Assembly (NCBI GenBank): GCA_034436045.1
Contig: DAOTVZ010000016.1
Span: forward strand, 1-19,260
Length of the DNA: 19,260 bases
Direction: 5' to 3'
Source of the DNA: H111-94 sp034436045
Lineage (GTDB): Bacteria > Chloroflexota > Ktedonobacteria > Ktedonobacterales > Ktedonobacteraceae
This document shows, piece after piece, positions 6,527 through 13,356 of this stretch; within the stretch, counting starts at the first letter, position 1; every line of letters begins with the position of its first letter. Made by a program: the position numbers and the translations under genes. The notes beneath the pieces were generated by a model. It made no database searches and was not told the DNA's origin. It was given only the letters and a program-made list of their open reading frames with translations.

Positions 6527-6586
6527 GCTGAAGCGGTGCAGCAGCGTCGCTGCGCCATCGCTTCTCTACCTGGGAAAGAAGCTATC

Positions 6587-7573
6587 ATGCAGTCGGCGAG
6601 CAATACGGCGAACCCTGAAAAAACGGTCATTATAGTTGGTATTCGTTTTCGCCCTGCGGGCCGTATCTACTCTTTTGACCCCCAGGGACAAAGCTATAAA
6701 AATGGTCAGTATGTTATTGTTGAGACGGTACGTGGCATCGAGGCGGGTCGTGTAGTAATTAGCTATAAGAAGGTGGCGGAAAGTGAGCTGAGTGAGCCGC
6801 TCAAACCTGTGTTGCGCCTGGCAACCGAGGACGAGTTACGCATGATGCTCTCTTTCAAAAGCAAAGAGAAAGATGCGCTAATCCGTTGTGCCGAACGCAT
6901 TGCCGCCCACCAGCTTCCCATGAAGCTGGTAGAGGCTGAATATGCCTTTGATGGTAGCCGTCTGACATTTTACTTCACCGCCGATGAGCGTGTTGATTTC
7001 CGTGCCCTGGTACGTGACCTGGCGGCCACCTTCCGCACACGTATCGAGTTGCGTCAAATCGGTGCGCGCGATCAGGCCAAACTCCAGGGCGGCGTCGGTC
7101 CATGCGGGAAGGCGCTCTGCTGTAGCTCGTGGATCAGCGAATTTGGCGTTGTTTCTATTAAAATGGCGAAAGAGCAGGGGCTGCCGCTCAATCCCACCAA
7201 GATTTCAGGGGTGTGCGGGCGTCTGCTGTGTTGCCTCTCATACGAAAACGATAATTATATTCAGGCCAAGCAGCGTATGCCGCAGATCGGCACCATGCTG
7301 CACACGCCCAGCGGCTACGGCAAGGTCATCGGAATCAACGTGCCGCGCAACTCCGTTGAAGTTATGTTGGAGAGCGGCGTCACCATCCAGGTGCCGGTCG
7401 ATAGCCAGCCGGAGCGCTCATCCTGTGGGGGGGGAGCCTGCTGTAGCACAACAGGCGGTCAGGGATGTAGCTGTGGCCGTGGGGGATGCGGCGGAGCCTG
7501 CGGGAATAGTGGTTGCAACTGTGGTACCTGCAAAGCTAACAAACATTTGCGCACGCAAGAAAAAGCGGATTAG
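6587..7573 (+). CDS. ricT: PSP1-domain protein, RicT (YaaT)-like, with Cys-rich tail
   Basis: 328 residues from the ATG at 6587, preceded by GGGAAAGAA. An in-frame GTG at 6536 would add 17 residues but has no clear ribosome site. The core matches RicT/YaaT closely: the GGVGPCGKALCCSSW motif and the KISGVCGRLLCCLSYEND motif supply six cysteines. In Bacillus RicT cysteines hold iron-sulfur clusters within the RicA-RicF-RicT complex, which tunes RNase Y processing. After the domain comes a Gly/Cys-rich tail (about residues 282-316) holding ten cysteines in about 37 residues, in CC, CxC and CxxC-like spacings. It resembles metal-binding tails and is not part of the usual protein of about 275 aa. 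Its partner genes (ylbF and ymcA types) are not visible. The adjacent ANTAR gene suggests an RNA-level regulatory theme, by inference. Confidence 0.88.
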   Translation: MQSASNTANPEKTVIIVGIRFRPAGRIYSFDPQGQSYKNGQYVIVETVRGIEAGRVVISYKKVAESELSEPLKPVLRLATEDELRMMLSFKSKEKDALIRCAERIAAHQLPMKLVEAEYAFDGSRLTFYFTADERVDFRALVRDLAATFRTRIELRQIGARDQAKLQGGVGPCGKALCCSSWISEFGVVSIKMAKEQGLPLNPTKISGVCGRLLCCLSYENDNYIQAKQRMPQIGTMLHTPSGYGKVIGINVPRNSVEVMLESGVTIQVPVDSQPERSSCGGGACCSTTGGQGCSCGRGGCGGACGNSGCNCGTCKANKHLRTQEKAD

Positions 7574-7596
7574 AGACTTTATTACCGCCTTTCCAT

Positions 7597-7611
7597 CCCT
7601 TATAATAAGGG
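7597..7611. promoter_or_regulatory. Palindrome with a -10-like TATAAT before the SPFH gene
   Basis: CCCTTATAATAAGGG is a perfect 15-bp palindrome containing TATAAT (7601-7606). Seventeen bases upstream lies only TTTATT (7578-7583), a weak -35. It may be the promoter of the 7704 gene with an overlapping operator. As RNA it would be a short hairpin 24 nt after the ricT stop without a U-run. Confidence 0.35.
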
Positions 7612-7703
7612 TAGGAAGCGATATGTCGTGCCTACACGCTGATGTGATCGCGCTCCAGTTATTTTGTGATTGCAGGACAACGTAGGAAAGCAGGTACAGG
7701 GCA

Positions 7704-9338
7704 ATGCCATCAGACGGACAGGAAGCCGAGACTTCGCAGCAACAACAGCAGCAGGTACCTTACGCTCAGGCCAGCGCCGGGGATCCACCGGGACAGCTTC
7801 CCTTCCCATCAGCTCAACAACAGGCATCATCACCCGCCGATGCCGACGCTTACGCACCTCCTGCGCAGGGGGTGAGCGGTACCACCGCACCAGCAGACAA
7901 CCAGGCTGAAACCGATCTCCAGGCCGCGCCGGTTCAACAAACACCGCCAGCAGCGGCCCGACCGGCCATCCAGCGCCTGTTTTCGCAATTTCTCTCATTG
8001 ATTCTCATTCCACTTGTCTTTGGCGCGGTGACGTGCATTATCATTTTGCCGCTGCTCAGCATCGGACGCGCCCATCTGCCATATGCCGCCTTCTGGCCTA
8101 TTATCCTGGTCGTGCTGGCAATTGCCATTGCGCAGGGATTGGCATTGTATTACTCAGGAGAGAATACCAGCCTATGGATGCTCAGCAATGTGGGAGCTTT
8201 TTTCCTCTTCTTGCTCGTCATCACCTTCAGCATTTTTGGCCTGCTACCAGGGATCATTCTTTTTGTCGTCCTGCTTATTACCTCTATCGTTATCATACGC
8301 CGCTACAGCGTGCCGGTACCGGAAGGCTTCGTCGCCATTGTCTTTGCTTTTGGCAAATATAGCCGCACCCTCGAGGCCGGTTTCAACCTCATCCTACCCT
8401 GGGAGAAGATTGTCCGCGAGTTAAGCATCACGGAGACGACGTGGGACTGCCCGCCACAGCGCATCCAGATGTCGCATACGGAAGATGTGGTGTTGCGCTG
8501 CACTATCTCCTATCAGCTTCTGCCGGGTGAAGCTCACCTTGCCATTACTCAGGTCAAGGATTGGGAGACCAGCCTGTACAACGTCTGTTTCACCGCTATC
8601 CAGACTATCGCTACCACCTTTTCACCGGATGACCTCATTGTCTGGCAACAGGGTCTACATTCGCGTCCGGCACCAGCCGCCGACCTGGCCGTGCCGCCAG
8701 AGAGACAGGCACGCTGGGAGAAGATCAATACCTACCTGTTTGAATATATTCAAGATCGTGTCGCGGACTGGGGCATTCAGATCAACTGGGTGCGCATTCA
8801 CGACATTGTGTTGACGCCACATGCCGCACCTGTGCTGGAAGAGGCTCTCGTCACCGAATCTAACGGCAGCACTGCCGCCATGCCTGCGGAACCGGTAGTC
8901 CAGCAGGCTAATATTCCACCGCAGTCCGCCGCTTTCGGGGCCGGGCCACAGGTCGCATCTGCGCGCTCCCCGATACAGCCCCCTCCTGTAGCGGCAAAGA
9001 CCGCCCCGCCGCGCGCCCGTGCCTTCGTTCTTCCTCCTACGGTTAAGGACGAAGACCTGGAGAAGCTCCTGGCCAGAGCCTATAAAGAGGTACGCGACGA
9101 GCGCATCACCGACCCAGAAACCATCCGCAGCATCGCCAGCACATTTGCCGCCGTCGCGCAAGACCCTGTGAAGAGCCAGTTAGTCAGCTTCGATCTTGAC
9201 CGCGCCATACGCAATCTGCTCATGCAGGCTGAACGCTGCGAACAACGCTATACCGCCACTGGCATCTACAACGACGATACGCACCCGGACTGGCCCCCTC
9301 GTCGCCCCAGTGATGAGAACCTGATGGCCGGTGGCTAA
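7704..9338 (+). CDS. Multi-pass membrane protein with SPFH/band-7-like region
   Basis: 544 residues. Residues 1-90 are Gln/Pro/Ala-rich and probably disordered. Hydrophobic helices are seen at about 96-119, 127-149, 158-178 and 181-198. Directly after the last helix, residues 201-372 read like a prohibitin-homology (SPFH) domain: YSVPVPEGFVAIVFAFGKYS, then GFNLILPWEKIVREL, then a beta-rich DVVLRCTISYQL part. A Pro/Ala-rich linker (about 385-440) leads to a helical C-terminal segment (448-512) without membrane helices. SPFH proteins such as flotillin and HflK/C scaffold membrane complexes; they usually have one N-terminal anchor, so four helices are unusual. The ribosome site is weak (CAGG 3-4 nt before the ATG, TAGGAAAG further up). 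The substrate or partner is unknown. Confidence 0.8.
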   Translation: MPSDGQEAETSQQQQQQVPYAQASAGDPPGQLPFPSAQQQASSPADADAYAPPAQGVSGTTAPADNQAETDLQAAPVQQTPPAAARPAIQRLFSQFLSLILIPLVFGAVTCIIILPLLSIGRAHLPYAAFWPIILVVLAIAIAQGLALYYSGENTSLWMLSNVGAFFLFLLVITFSIFGLLPGIILFVVLLITSIVIIRRYSVPVPEGFVAIVFAFGKYSRTLEAGFNLILPWEKIVRELSITETTWDCPPQRIQMSHTEDVVLRCTISYQLLPGEAHLAITQVKDWETSLYNVCFTAIQTIATTFSPDDLIVWQQGLHSRPAPAADLAVPPERQARWEKINTYLFEYIQDRVADWGIQINWVRIHDIVLTPHAAPVLEEALVTESNGSTAAMPAEPVVQQANIPPQSAAFGAGPQVASARSPIQPPPVAAKTAPPRARAFVLPPTVKDEDLEKLLARAYKEVRDERITDPETIRSIASTFAAVAQDPVKSQLVSFDLDRAIRNLLMQAERCEQRYTATGIYNDDTHPDWPPRRPSDENLMAGG

Positions 9339-9352
9339 CAAAACAAAAGAAG

Positions 9353-9392
9353 AAACACTAACGGCGCTTGTTCATGTGCGCCGTTAGTGTTT
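9353..9392. terminator. Bidirectional terminator between convergent genes
   Basis: AAACACTAACGGCGC (9353-9367) and its exact complement (9378-9392) form a 15-bp stem with a 10-nt loop. On the minus strand the stem is followed by TCTTCTTTTGTTTT, a good U-rich tract for the 9423-9965 gene. On the plus strand only the terminal TTT of the arm is available, still plausible for the SPFH gene ending at 9338. Confidence 0.85.
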
Positions 9393-9422
9393 GCGTGGAT
9401 GAACCACCATATCTAGCTGTTT

Positions 9423-9965
9423 TCAGGCATTGGAAATCGATTTCGCTTGCTTCTGCTGGATATTCGCCGTCACCAGTTCGGCAACATCTTTCTCCATTGA
9501 ACGAAGGGCTGCCACCTGTTCATTCGTCAAGACGGTATCGCTCTTGGGATCGAAGACCACATCATCGCGCTTGCAATAGTACAGGCTGCGCCAGACCTCC
9601 ATCGCCGCGTCCCACGCTGGCATGCGCTCATTGAGAAGAGCATCACCCTTCACCACCTGTTGGAAGGCATAATACGACAGCGCCAGCGCAGTGACAATGC
9701 TGATCAGCGTCAGAGCCACAATGATCGCAATACCAACCGTTCCAATATTGCTTTCAGAGCCAATCAGCACAAGAACCAGAAGGATACAAATACCGACAAA
9801 AATAGCGCTACCCAGAATATACGGCATCATGGAAACAGTCCTGGTGGGCATATCCGGTGGGGCGCAACGAGCTATACCAGAGTCATAGGCTGCCTGCATC
9901 GTCATCACCTGATCCGATTGATGACATACCGGGCAACTCGGTTTCTGGCTTTCAACAGACGACAT
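9423..9965 (-). CDS. Small membrane protein with N-terminal CxxC motif
   Basis: 180 residues. An N-terminal CPVC (11-14) looks like half of a zinc ribbon. Two membrane helices follow (about 47-69 and 76-99). The C-terminal part contains WRSLYYCKRDDVVFDP (about 125-140), a pattern that in similar small membrane proteins usually carries a second Cys pair (YYCxxC). Here only one Cys of that pair remains, so zinc binding by this half is doubtful; C34 might substitute. The ribosome site AAGGAGGAG, 5 nt before the ATG, is excellent. It is monocistronic, converging on the SPFH gene, with the terminator at 9353-9392. Function not recognised. Confidence 0.82.
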   Translation of the reverse strand: MSSVESQKPSCPVCHQSDQVMTMQAAYDSGIARCAPPDMPTRTVSMMPYILGSAIFVGICILLVLVLIGSESNIGTVGIAIIVALTLISIVTALALSYYAFQQVVKGDALLNERMPAWDAAMEVWRSLYYCKRDDVVFDPKSDTVLTNEQVAALRSMEKDVAELVTANIQQKQAKSISNA

Positions 9966-10040
9966 GAAAAACTCCTCCTTGACAACTCATACGACTCATT
10001 AATGTACCTTATAAACAGGCTCATAAGACAGGAAGCGGTG

Positions 10041-10086
10041 ATGCTAGTTCCAATCCTAGCATAACACGTCATTGAATTTTCGACAA
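10041..10086 (-). promoter_or_regulatory. Minus-strand promoter with overlapping inverted repeat
   Basis: On the minus strand: TTGTCG (10086-10081), 17 bp spacer, TATGCT (10063-10058). An inverted repeat, ATGCTAG (10041-10047) and CTAGCAT (10056-10062) with an 8-nt gap, overlaps the -10 box and the predicted start, and so could be an operator. It would drive the 9965-9423 gene with a leader of about 85 nt. Confidence 0.45.
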
Positions 10087-10127
10087 TGCCATGCATACCG
10101 CGCGGCCACTACCCGCCTCCATTTGAC

Positions 10128-10511
10128 GCCGTAGGGGCGTCATTCATGACGCCCTGTGTCCATCGACACACCCCGTCCCCATCGATAGGCCTGCCCCTAT
10201 CGACGGAGCAAGGGCATCATTCATAACACCGGGTCTCCATCCTTTAGGGAAATCTTGGTGTAGGGGCGTCATTCATGACGCCCTGTGTCCATCGACGCAC
10301 CCCGTCCCCATCGATAGGCCTGCCCCTATCGACGCAGCAAGGGCGTCATTCATAACACCGGGTCTCCATCCTTTAGGGAATTTTTGGTGTAGGGGCGTCA
10401 TTCATAACACCGGGTCTCCATCCTTTAGGGAATTTTTGGTGTAGGGGCGTCATTCATGACGCCCTGGTCGCCCGTCGATGCGCTCACAGGGCGTCATGAA
10501 TGACGCCCCTA
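10128..10511. mobile_element. MITE-like palindromic element 2 with 8-bp target duplication
   Basis: 384 bp of non-coding repeat DNA of the same family as element 1. Units beginning TAGGGGCGTCATTC start at 10132, 10261 and 10390 (an exact 129-bp period), and at 10442 after a shortened 52-bp unit. Each full unit holds the GGGCGTCATTCATGACGCCC palindrome, a second hairpin (CGATAGG/CCTATCG), a decayed core (TCATTCATAACACC), and TCTCCATCCTTTAGGGA, which matches the left end of element 1. The right end is inverted relative to the left. CATTTGAC flanks both sides (10120-10127 and 10512-10519). The left end has four extra bases (GCCG) before TAGGGG, so the exact border is uncertain. No transposase is encoded. 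The remainder of the 9966-10580 gap holds only the promoters listed separately. Confidence 0.7.
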
Positions 10512-10514
10512 CAT

Positions 10515-10543
10515 TTGACATGCCGAGCATGACTCGCTACACT
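10515..10543 (+). promoter_or_regulatory. Promoter for the mazG fusion gene
   Basis: TTGACA (10515-10520), 17 bp spacer, TACACT (10538-10543). The -35 box lies inside the right-hand direct repeat of element 2. The start would be near 10550, about 30 nt before the ATG at 10581. Confidence 0.65.
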
Positions 10544-10580
10544 ACTACAAAGATTATAGCAGCAGAGAGGACTTTTTTTC

Positions 10581-12203
10581 ATGACCAGTACAGCGGCCAT
10601 TACCATTCTCGGCCTCGGCCCCGGTCACATCGACGATCTGACCTTGCAAGCACAGACAGTGTTAGCCCAGGCTGCCGAGATGGGCCAGAGCGTTTACTTC
10701 CGTACCACTGTCCATCCGACCGTTCCACCCCTGCGGCAACGTCTGCCACAATTACAGATCATCTCCTTCGACTGGCTCTACGAAGAGTCAACCGATTGGA
10801 ACAGCTTGTATCAGCGCATCGCCGACGAACTCTGCGCCATCGCCGCTCAGCAGCCCATTATCTACGCCGTACCCGGCCATCCTCTAATCGGCGAATCATC
10901 TGTACAACTTCTACTCAAACAGGCTCGTGAGCGTCATCTACAAACACGCATTGTGGCCGGTCTGTCGTTTCTCGAACCGGTATGCACCCTGCTTGGCCTC
11001 GACCCCCTGGCTCAAGGCACGCAGATTGTCGATGCTACCGACCTGGCGGCGCTGGACAGCAGCGAGGTCGCGGGCAAAATTATTCCTACCATCCCCTTGC
11101 TCGTCGGGCAGGTCTACAACCGCCGCGTAGCCAGCGCGGTGAAGCTGGCCCTCGGCGAATGCTATCCCGACGAATGGCCCGTCAAGCTGGTGCGCGCTGC
11201 CAGCGTACACGGCCTCGACCTGCCCCGACCAACTCCACCGCTAGCCGTTGAGCCGAATGAGAGAGAAGATGAGCAGAGTCAGCAAGCGCTGGCGGAACAG
11301 TTTGAAACTGCACAGGAAGAGGCTGTGATCGAAATGCCCCTCTATGAGTTAGACCGCAACCACTTCGCCAACCATCTCAGCACGCTCTACGTGCCGCCGG
11401 TCGATGCCCTGACAGCCCTGCGCGTACCGGAGACGCTGCGCTACATCACCATGCGCCTACGCCGCGAACCAGATGGCTGTCCCTGGGATCGCGCTCAGAC
11501 GCATCAGACACTGACGCGCTATGTGCTGGAAGAGAGCTACGAGGTGGTTGAGGCCATTGAAGAAGGTGACATGGATCACCTGGCCGAAGAACTGGGCGAC
11601 CTGCTGCTCCAGGTCTACCTGCATGCCGAGGTGGCCCGCCAGGCCGGAGAATTTACGCTCGGCGACGTTTTTGAGCATGTCAACGCCAAGTTGATTCGCC
11701 GCCACCCACACGTCTTTGGCGATGCCGAGGTCAACAGCGCCGCCCAGGTAGTGCGCAACTGGGAAGCCATCAAACAGCAGGAGAAACTGCAAGCCGGTAA
11801 GCCACTCAAGCAGGAAAGCCTGCTGGACGGTGTACCACTGGCTTCGCCCGCGCTGACCGTCACACGCGAATATCATAAGGTCGCCACAAAAGTCGGTTTC
11901 TATTACAAAAAAATTGAAGACCTGTATAAGAAAGTGCAGGAAGAATTGCAAGAGGTTCACGATGCCACTTCAGAAGAGCATCGCTTTGAGGAAATCGGCG
12001 ACCTGCTGCTCGTTACCGTCGAACTGGCCCACCACTATGGCATTGATGCTGAAGCTGCGCTCCGCCAGGCCAACCGCAAATTCCGCCGCCGTTTCATGCA
12101 CATGGAGCAGCAAGCCCAGGCCATGGGCCGCTCAATAGACTCGTTCACTGACGAGGAATGGGACAAATTGTGGAATAAAGCTAAAGAAGCAACAAATAAG
12201 TAA
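10581..12203 (+). CDS. mazG: MazG NTP pyrophosphohydrolase fused to a tetrapyrrole-methylase-like domain (YabN type)
   Basis: 540 residues. The N-terminal part (about 1-215) is a tetrapyrrole methylase-like domain: ILGLGPGHIDDLTL (9-22) and YAVPGHPLIGESS (95-107). A linker rich in Glu and Gln (215-262) is longer than in B. subtilis YabN (489 aa). Two MazG modules follow. The first has EESYE (317-321) and EELGD (336-340), the ExxE...ExxD magnesium site. The second has EELQEV (454-459) and EEIGD (470-474). The PDGCPWDRAQTH segment (297-308) is the usual MazG entry motif. MazG hydrolyses nucleoside triphosphates to monophosphates and pyrophosphate, for pool cleaning or alarmone control. The role of the methylase half is unknown. 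AGAGAGGA ends about 9 nt before the ATG. The gene converges on ribE. Confidence 0.94.
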   Translation: MTSTAAITILGLGPGHIDDLTLQAQTVLAQAAEMGQSVYFRTTVHPTVPPLRQRLPQLQIISFDWLYEESTDWNSLYQRIADELCAIAAQQPIIYAVPGHPLIGESSVQLLLKQARERHLQTRIVAGLSFLEPVCTLLGLDPLAQGTQIVDATDLAALDSSEVAGKIIPTIPLLVGQVYNRRVASAVKLALGECYPDEWPVKLVRAASVHGLDLPRPTPPLAVEPNEREDEQSQQALAEQFETAQEEAVIEMPLYELDRNHFANHLSTLYVPPVDALTALRVPETLRYITMRLRREPDGCPWDRAQTHQTLTRYVLEESYEVVEAIEEGDMDHLAEELGDLLLQVYLHAEVARQAGEFTLGDVFEHVNAKLIRRHPHVFGDAEVNSAAQVVRNWEAIKQQEKLQAGKPLKQESLLDGVPLASPALTVTREYHKVATKVGFYYKKIEDLYKKVQEELQEVHDATSEEHRFEEIGDLLLVTVELAHHYGIDAEAALRQANRKFRRRFMHMEQQAQAMGRSIDSFTDEEWDKLWNKAKEATNK

Positions 12204-12209
12204 TAGCAT

Positions 12210-12243
12210 GATAATACTGCTTTTTAATTTTAACAGTATTGTC
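12210..12243. terminator. Probable bidirectional terminator between mazG and ribE
   Basis: GATAATACTG (12210-12219) pairs with CAGTATTGTC (12234-12243) over 10 bp including one wobble, around an A/T-rich 14-nt loop. A second small hairpin (GTCAT/ATGAC, 12241-12253) follows. Neither strand has a long U-run after the stem, so the call depends partly on position between convergent genes. Confidence 0.5.
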
Positions 12244-12265
12244 ATACTATGACAGAATCATCAAT

Positions 12266-12844
12266 TTAATTGTGTTTGATCATCTGCGCGACATATTTGC
12301 CCAGGATATCGCTTTCGATGTTAAGCAACATGCCTGGATGAGCCAGGCCCAGGTTGGTATGTTCGCGGGTATAGGGGATGAGTGCGATAGAGAACCAGTC
12401 CGGCATACACTCGATGGTAGTCAGGCTAACGCCATTGAGAGCCACAAAGCCTTTGGGTACCACGTAGGGACGCAGCGCGACAGGCAACGCCACACGCACA
12501 GCGAGCGCAATGCCATCCTCCTCGACCGCCAGAATTGGCGTCGCGGCCTCAACATGGCCCTGCACAAAATGTCCTCCAATGCGTCCGTTGGCTGCCAGTG
12601 AGCGCTCTAGATTGACCGGCGAGCCACTCTTTAGCTCGCCGAGGCGCGTGCGACGCAGCGTCTCAGGCATGGTATCAACGCGAAACCAGTCCTTGCCCAG
12701 CGCAGTGACCGTCAAGCAGGTACCATCGACCGCGATACTATCCTTCACGGCGAGGTCTTGCAACACTGTACTTGCCTGAATCACCAGCCCCGTCGGCTCT
12801 ATCGCCTTGAGCGTGCCAACCTCTTCGACAATCCCTGTAAACAT
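12266..12844 (-). CDS. ribE: Riboflavin synthase, alpha chain
   Basis: 192 residues, slightly shorter than most (about 200-215). It dismutates two 6,7-dimethyl-8-ribityllumazines to riboflavin and a pyrimidinedione; the family is trimeric with two lumazine-binding barrels per chain. Landmarks are the N-terminal MFTGIVEEVG, SIAVDGTCLTV (36-46), GGHFVQGHVE (90-99) at the start of barrel two, and GFVALNGVSLTT, the second copy of the barrel motif. The ribosome site AGAGGGGAG lies in the last codons of ribH, giving tight coupling (5 bp between the genes). It is the last gene of the ribBA-ribH-ribE operon. Confidence 0.95.
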   Translation of the reverse strand: MFTGIVEEVGTLKAIEPTGLVIQASTVLQDLAVKDSIAVDGTCLTVTALGKDWFRVDTMPETLRRTRLGELKSGSPVNLERSLAANGRIGGHFVQGHVEAATPILAVEEDGIALAVRVALPVALRPYVVPKGFVALNGVSLTTIECMPDWFSIALIPYTREHTNLGLAHPGMLLNIESDILGKYVAQMIKHN

Positions 12845-12849
12845 GACTA

Positions 12850-13332
12850 TTACTCCCCTCTATGGACGCTGCTCAATCGTTGTGGCAGCAAGGCCATCTC
12901 AATAGCAGCTTGAGCGCATTCGCGTCCACGCACGACGCGCGCCTCCGCCTGCTGCTGTGTCTCGGCGCAGACTACGCCAAAGATAATCGGCACGCCCGTG
13001 TCCAGCGCGACCCGCTGGATGCTCTGTCCGGCGGCATCCGCTACCACAACATCATGGCGCGTCTCACCTTTCATAACGCAACCAAAGCAAATCGCAGCAT
13101 GACACGACACATGCTGCAACAGCACCTTCGCACCAAAAGCCAGTTCATAAGACCCCGGCACCATCAGCACGTGGATAGCATCTTGTGCCACACCCTGCGT
13201 CAGTAGTTCATCAGTTGCTAGCCGCAGCATCGCCCCCGTGATATGCCAGTTATAGCGCGCTACCACAATGCCGATAGTCAGTCCGGCACCATCCAACCGT
13301 GTGACCGGCTCAAGTTCGTAATTTTGTAACAT
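12850..13332 (-). CDS. ribH: 6,7-dimethyl-8-ribityllumazine synthase
   Basis: 160 residues from the ATG at 13332. It condenses 3,4-dihydroxy-2-butanone 4-phosphate with 5-amino-6-ribitylaminouracil. Landmarks, numbered from that ATG, are TIGIVVARYNWHIT, VPGSYELAFGAKVL, GCVMKGETRHD with the catalytic-type His at 93, and GVPIIFGVV. In-frame upstream starts (TTG at 13353, GTGs at 13344 and 13338) exist. The ATG is preferred because GAGTGAGAG precedes it at sensible spacing and the resulting N-terminus matches the usual length of 154-160. It lies 24 bp after ribBA and 5 bp before ribE, in one operon. Confidence 0.94.
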   Translation of the reverse strand: MLQNYELEPVTRLDGAGLTIGIVVARYNWHITGAMLRLATDELLTQGVAQDAIHVLMVPGSYELAFGAKVLLQHVSCHAAICFGCVMKGETRHDVVVADAAGQSIQRVALDTGVPIIFGVVCAETQQQAEARVVRGRECAQAAIEMALLPQRLSSVHRGE

Positions 13333-13356
13333 AAGCACTCTCACTCTGTTCAAATC

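Noticed and set aside
6536..6586. GTG start at 6536 for the RicT-like gene
   Set aside because: It has no ribosome site and the extra 17 residues do not resemble the family; the ATG at 6587 is better supported.
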